The notes beneath the pieces were generated by a model. That model did not search any database, was not told the DNA's origin, and worked only from the letters and a program-made list of their open reading frames with translations. A DNA stretch of 64,000 nucleotides from Limonium bicolor. Lineage: Eukaryota; Streptophyta; Magnoliopsida; Caryophyllales; Plumbaginaceae. The stretch is from assembly GCA_023374045.1 (NCBI GenBank), contig CM041783.1:91051298-91115297 (forward strand). The letters run 5' to 3'. Position numbers and translations under genes: made by a program. Positions 58,316 through 64,000 of the stretch are shown piece by piece (positions within the stretch are counted from its first letter, which is position 1; each line of letters begins with the position of its first letter).

Positions 58316-60320
58316 TGTGAGCCTTGATTTTTAAACCCTATCCTATGTTGATTCAAGTTGGTTAGGATCTGATCGGGTTTTAGGTCCACTTATAACCTAA
58401 GATTAATAACTATGTCATATAACACTAATTATTAAATCCTAAGTTAGCTCACTGGAACCTATTATGAGTCGCCACCTAATTTTAACCTAGGGTAAATTAG
58501 GAAAGGTAGAGTTCGGGTTTGGGGGCTTGATATTCGACTTAAATAAGGGTTCAATTACTTTCATTACCCCTAGAAGTTGTTTTTCCTCTACTTAGTTTAA
58601 TTACGGCTTATTACGAGTCGTTTTAACCTAAGTGTGCACTTCTGATTTTTTTTAAATTTTTTAACAATTTTTGACAGAAAAATAAAGTGAAAATTAAAAC
58701 TACCTAATCTAGGGTTTCAGAGGTAGAACTAGGTCAAATTTTAATTATGTCCGTAGCCACAGACCTAAAGTCTGAGACCACGGACCCCAGTTAAACTACG
58801 TGACTATGAAAGTTGAATTAAGAAGAAAATGAAATTTTGAAAAGTCCGGGGCCACAGATTGGATGTCCGTGGGCCTGAACATGTACCGTTAAAATACTGC
58901 CACCGTCCGTGGCCACGGACACCCGTCCGTGGTCCCAGACCATAGGTCCGAGGTCACGGACCACCCATGGACAGTGGGTTTTCGGTAGCTCCCGACGGTG
59001 TTTTTATCTCAAATTATATGGGTGTGTAGCCTAAAAAATGTACAATATGTTAGTAATCAAAAGTGTTCAATTTAAAGTTGAATTTAACACGAAACTTAGT
59101 GCACAAGTTAATGAACAAAAACGAAAACAAACGACAATTCAGAAACCAAAAACAGTCGGTTCGAACTCAAATTTCAGCACAAGATTAGACAATTCATGGG
59201 GAGATAGGAAATTATGATTTATACCTGTTTTACCTTCGAATTATGGATGATTCTTCATGTTGGGAATCTTTCGGTGCCTCGTCAGGATTAGTTCTAGATT
59301 GAATTCGACCCGAGCTTCTGACCCCTTCTTCCTTGGGTTGTTACCATGTTTTGGTTCGGTATTTTTGGTGTTTTTGTGCTTGGAATTTCGATGGGGGAGG
59401 AAAAGGGTGTGTTTTTGGTGATTTCGGCAGTGTTTCGGGATTGATTTGAGGCTTGGATGTGTAAAACGTGGGGAGAAGGTTTGTGGCTGTGTTTTCTGAC
59501 TTTGGAAGTGTTCTCCTCTGCCCTAGTTCATTTTTTGGAAGGTCTCTTATAGTAAAAGGCTGAGCAAAAGGTAAAAGAAGATCTCTTTGTAGAAAATCTT
59601 TATGTGCACTAAGAGAATTTAATTTTTTAAAATACGTTGCGGGCTGAGAAAAATTATGAAATTTTAACTGAAAGTAAAGGATGATTTTTAGGAATTGTGA
59701 AAGTTGGAATCGGGTTATTTTGATAAATAACCGATTAGATAAAAATCTCACAATCTCGAATCTCCCATAATTCATAACTTATTATTGGAAAGTCAAAATA
59801 ATGAAATTCTAATGACATTAGTCTCTAAAAATCATCCTCTATCTTGTATTTAAATTTCATTACATTATGATTTGATTTCGGTAATTTCCAAAGGAGAGAG
59901 AAAATTGTAAAAATGATTGAATTTCTATTTTAAATTTTGGGCCAAGGTTCCAAATAAAATAATTTCAGTTTTACGACTGAATGTAGTCATGCTAACCATG
60001 TGATAATTTTATTTTAATTTTGGAAAACTTTTCATTTCTATTTTGAGGCTATTTCATGTGTTAATTATTAAAGAAATTAGCTTATAATATGAATTAAAAG
60101 CTAAATTTCCAGAATAAATATTATCAGAAAATCATAAAATACCTTTCATAATGACTATGTTTTTGGAATTGTTTGGAGATCGTGAACAAGTCACGTGAAA
60201 ATAGAAAATCACGAGAATGTCCTTGGAAAATCCCGCATTGGTGCATTTTGACCATTTTGCCCTTTGTAACACGTATGCCGTAGAGGCTAATCCGAGGGGT
60301 TAAAATTTTGGGTATAACAC
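58316..60320 (-). mobile_element. Solo LTR F (2005 bases, Tat type)
   Basis: On the minus strand it starts tgttataccc at 60320 and ends aaggctcaca at 58316. Both flanks are ccgtg (58311-58315, 60321-60325), a perfect target duplication. Same family as element E's LTR. It is inserted in the gag pseudogene of G. Repeated gtccgtgg/ccacggac arms at 58842-58974 include the perfect palindrome gtccgtggccacggac (58905-58920). Confidence 0.94.
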
Positions 60321-60325
60321 CGTGA

Positions 60326-61639
60326 TCTTGTGCTGAAAAGCTATAGATCGCCTCCATCAACTAATATTTGTAATGCTTCACTGAGTGACATTCCCAGATT
60401 TGAATGTTGTCCTTGTGAGCTTTGTTCAAGTGGATGTTCCCTCCTATTCACCATTTCTGGCTGCTTGGTCAATTTGATCTCAATGTCTTCCAAAGCAATC
60501 ACGGCTGCCATCAATCATCTGAAGTCACAAATACCCAGGTATCTCAACTGGCATTGGTACTCTTCTCTTAGGCCAGAAATCACCATTTATATTTGTTCTT
60601 CCTCATTAGATCGATCATTCATTTGCCCAGCCTTCTCCCTTCATCGTTATATAAATTCCCTCACAGGTTCGCCATGGTTTTGACGGGTGATTTCTAAATC
60701 TCTGTGTGTAACTTCATGATGAAAGCTACCATCGTATAGAGTGAGAAATTCAAAGTACAGGTCTTTGATTGACTTTCCTTTCAGATCCAGACCCATAATC
60801 CAAGAGTAAGCAGGCTCCCCTAAGTAGAATCTAATGCACGCGGCCTTCAGCTCATCAGATAGACCATGTAGATCCATGAGCGTATCATACATGTCTACGT
60901 GATGCCTTGGGTTTCTAATTCCTTCATACTTCTCCATTTCAGGCAAGCTTAGGCCTTTGGGTAGTTGAGCTCTAGCATATGCATTAGTTGGTTCCCAACC
61001 CATTGGTTTAAAGCGTCGGGCCAGCTCCATCTCTTGTATCTTTGTCCTCAACTCTTGCATCAATTCCTTCGTTAGGGCCGTCCTGAGATCTGGGTCTTTG
61101 ATGAATGTAAAGGCAATCAAGGAGTGGTTATTACCAAGAGAATGAGGGAGTTGGAAGACTTCTGGGTAGAGGTGTTGGTCAGACTTTGATAACTGAGGAA
61201 GTATTCGTTGTGGAGAGGTATGGTTTTGTGAGGACGAGGAGACACTCAAACCAGGATGTGCGCTGAGCGACGATGAGCTTTGGGGCCTTCCCACATCACA
61301 GATCATCCGCGATTGGTGACGTCCTATGTTGGCAGTTGGGGTTCTCGGAGCTGAACTACATACAGATGTAAGATGCATGCTTGGTACTGCATGGATTTGG
61401 ACAGAGAGAGTGTGCGGGTCCACCGCTTGAAACTCATAGGCATCATATGTGGAGTAAGTTGGAGACTCCTTGTATCTGCTATCCGACTCTAAATAGGCCC
61501 CAATCGTCTTTCTTTGGATACGTTCTCCTATCCTCAAGTTTTTCTCCAAGTTACCAGCAAGGTTTTGGGTCAACCTTTCGTGAGCAAATCGACCTTCGAT
61601 AGCTTGATCGCTTTAGGATGCTTGCTCCATCTTTTCCAT
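60326..61639 (-). pseudogene. Element G gag, main part (Tat type)
   Basis: A likely start ATG is at 61637-61639 (MEKMEQAS), with a stop soon after (61613-61615); the following frame is open for 308 codons to 60647. It contains a variable N-terminal half and then the gag domain: FKPMGWEPTNAYARAQLPKG, LPEMEKYEGIRNPRHHVDMY, LKAACIRFYLGEPAYSWIMGL and FLTLYDGSFHHEVT. The arrangement 'P-K-x-E-K-Y-x-G-x-x-x-P-x-x-H' before an 'F..L...A..W' helix is typical of Ogre/Tat gag. Beyond 60647 the same frame goes on with several stops (for example near 60645 and 60639) through MNDRSNEEEQ and YQCQLRYLGICDF. It is a dead gene split by LTR F. Confidence 0.85.
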
Positions 61640-64000
61640 GCCGTTGCTGGAAGTGAGCTGGTCTTCTTTTTTCAATTATTGACTACCACAAACACCTGCA
61701 CGCATAAACAATAGAATGAAGGAAAAAAGGTAATGTCAGTATGCTTTATTAGACAAAAAATTATTATGTGATGAGTGTGAATGATTGTTAGGGAAAAATA
61801 ACTTTTATTTATTTGAAAGATGTTGTGGGATTCATGAGGTATGAATGCCATGGATGCGAGCGTATGATAACTGTCATCTCATTCATTTTTTTGAGGGGAT
61901 GTATCCATAGATACCACAAATTTTACGCCATAAAGCAAAGTTTTAAGAGTGATTGATAAAACGTGAAGCGTCGGCTTATTTGTTCTTTTTCTTTAAGCAA
62001 GACGTGCATGCAAAAAGAAACTAAGTTTTTGAAAACACGTGTTTCGAAGTGGTGGATTTTCCCAATATGAATTTTTGGCGCTCGGTCATTCGTAAATAAA
62101 ATAGGGAGTGGGGAACCCTATACACATTGATCTAAATAAACTCAGAGGGGATGTATAAACCTATACATGTAATCTATTCAGAAATGGATAAGAGAGAAAA
62201 GAATCATAGGGGAAAACCTATGCAACGACCCTAAAAAGTCATTAAAGGGGGGATTTTAAGCTAAACTTCTTTTGAAATCTTCTACTTCGTCTTTGAGCTT
62301 CTGACTGACTGCTCATGCTCGGGCTCTTGACTGGCTGCCTGCTCATCTTCGAGCTCTTGACTGACTGCTCATCTTTGTGCTCTTGACTGGCTGCTCGCTC
62401 GTCTTTGGGTTCTTGTAGAGAAGTGGCACTGCTATTAAGAAACATGAGCGTACTGCTATCAAGAAACACGAGCGCACTACTATCGAGAAATATGAGCTGG
62501 TGTTCCTCTAATTCTTTACATTCTTGGACTCGACATCTGTTTGGATGTGTTCGTCTTTGTGTGTTTTGATTTGTTCCACGGGTTCGTGTTCATCTGATTT
62601 CTGACATTCCTGAACTCGAATGGTTGTTGATAGTCTTCACGTCGCTCAACTTGGGTTGGTACAACCCAGTTTTTTATTTGAATGGTTGGTGTTGGTTTCG
62701 TGTCGCTCGCTCAGTTAACTGCATGGGTAGATGCGCCTCTGGCTTCGTCTCGAACCACGTAGTCGACCTTCATGCTGCTCCACTTGCTCCGTCGAGGGAA
62801 ATAAGGGATATTTTTAAGAAAGGAAAGGTGAATGATCGAGCACAAAATCTTATGTGAAAATCCACCACTTTTGTGATTACACAAAATGACTAGAACGCTC
62901 CACGGTAATGACCGCTGCTCTTGAAGGTGGGCCGAACTTCAAAGATAGCAGGTCACAACATGGGGACTAAATCATTTATTTTGGATTACATTTATGAAAA
63001 TCAGCTTTGAAAACTATTTTCGAAAACTCTTAAGAAATAATGTTGGTGAAGAAGGTTGTTTGAAATTTGTTTGTAGAATGTAGGTTTTTTGAAATCTATT
63101 TTTAAATTTTTTTGGAAATAACATTTAAAAGATGAAGTGGCATGTTTAAAACCGTAAATGTTTATGAGTAAAATTTGGGTGGGATTCTAAATTAAACGAG
63201 CTCTTAAGAAAGCTTTAAGAGACATACAAAAGAGAATTCTGAACGTTTTAAAACTGATTGGTTTGAAAAAACGATTTGCACACATGTATAACATAAAGTA
63301 AAACGTGGCTGTGTTTGATGTGGAGCAGTAAGTGTTAATGTTAGGATAATCACTTTCCAAGACAATTATGATTCCGTCTCACTAGCGGAACCGTCGTTCC
63401 TTCACTGTTCATCTCTTGAGGTTTTTCTTTGTTTTGCCTTTGTGAGGCACGTCATAAAGAAGGCCCATCGTTGAGTGCTTAAGTTCGAAAGGTCAGGACA
63501 CCCGAGATGATAAGAAAACATACGCATCAGCCAATGATGATCTGACAACACGCTCACTTTTTGGGAAACTTGGGGAAGTACTGCATGGATTCGGGTCTCC
63601 CGTCGTCTGCACGATAAGGTGTGTCTAAAGTCCAAATTATCCACTGACTATGCTATGTCATGTATGGGTATCTGTAAATACAGGTTCCTCTATGAATTTG
63701 TAGCATGACATTGAGTTTTAAAGACACTTGTGGTGTAGAGGACACCTAGGGAACTGAGCCCATGCAATCTTCAGGGTAAGGCAAAGGGTGGTCAGACAGT
63801 CGTCATATAAAGGGGTGACAACCCATAAAACCCGTCCTAGACACTGGACCAGGCAGCTGGACACTAAAGGCTCAAAGTTCACTACATGCTCGTTTAGACT
63901 TGGAGAAAAGGAGGTATATTTCCATCATGAGTCTTTAGAACGTAGGTCCGTGACCGTCTCGCCTCGAGGGCACAACCATTCAATGAATGACCCAACTCAA
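61640..64000 (-). mobile_element. Element G leader, non-coding
   Basis: About 2.4 kb upstream of gag on the minus strand, running off the window. No gene recognised; a 30-base degenerate repeat lies at 62278-62470. I could not find a primer site or LTR end within the window, so G's 5' LTR should lie further right. Confidence 0.5.
62278..62470. repeat. About 30-base repeat, gctcttgactggctgctc
   Basis: Five to six imperfect units with gctcttgactg and gctgctc words, followed by two copies of a unit with ctatcaagaaacacgagcgc. Open frames across it are repeat by-products. Confidence 0.7.

Overview
The window looks like heterochromatic DNA from a plant with a large, repeat-rich genome, probably a eudicot. 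I found no host gene, rRNA, tRNA gene or CRISPR array. Almost every base can be assigned to LTR retrotransposons of the Ty3/gypsy order, inserted into one another. Two lineages dominate. The first is a chromovirus of Tekay/Del type: LTRs of about 3.8-4.6 kb that start TGAAATACCCC and end GGTGTTACA, an initiator-tRNA-Met primer site, and an integrase with a C-terminal chromodomain. The second is a Tat/Ogre type: LTRs starting TGTTATACCC or TGTAGACAC, a primer site of the TGGCGACTCTGCTGGGG type, gag of Tat type, and tandem repeats before the polypurine tract.

Layout from left to right. 1-2094: start of a minus-strand Tekay-family LTR (C) that is inserted in the 5' LTR of element A. 2095-15361: element A, with 98%-like LTRs by eye but an internal region holding only pol debris. 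15362-34284: element B, whose 5' LTR is broken by A at its left end and by solo LTR D (19274-23740). B carries gag, an AlkB-like open frame, protease, reverse transcriptase/RNase H, integrase and chromodomain. 34285-40541: element E (Tat type, no coding capacity), whose 5' LTR received B 13 bases from its end. 40542-43595: 5' leader of a minus-strand Ogre-like element (K), interrupted by solo LTR J. 43596-53308: a long minus-strand Ogre-like LTR holding a SINE and solo LTR H. 53309-64000: internal region of a second minus-strand element (G) with a satellite-like array and a gag pseudogene broken by solo LTR F. The insertion order is therefore K/G, then E, then B, then A, then C: five levels.

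The most interesting part is element B. Between the gag zinc knuckle and the protease lies a nearly complete 2-oxoglutarate/Fe(II) dioxygenase domain of the ALKBH1 type, with the HxD, distal His and RxxxxxR motifs all visible and only one in-frame stop. Gag itself contains two short AT-rich GT-AG segments whose removal restores the gag frame. A third GT-AG interval that encloses the whole AlkB frame would rejoin gag to protease in frame. This suggests a retrotransposon that carried an RNA/DNA demethylase gene inside, or alternatively spliced with, its gag-pol transcript. Other recurring signals are hairpins next to every polypurine tract in A and B with different sequence but the same shape, a long dyad in the LTR, and a fast-changing array of palindromic repeats at the same LTR locus in every family member.

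Boundaries of LTRs, target-site duplications, primer sites and motifs were read directly from the sequence. Lineage names rest on known family features. Ages, splicing and function are inference. Identities are by-eye estimates, not computed alignments.
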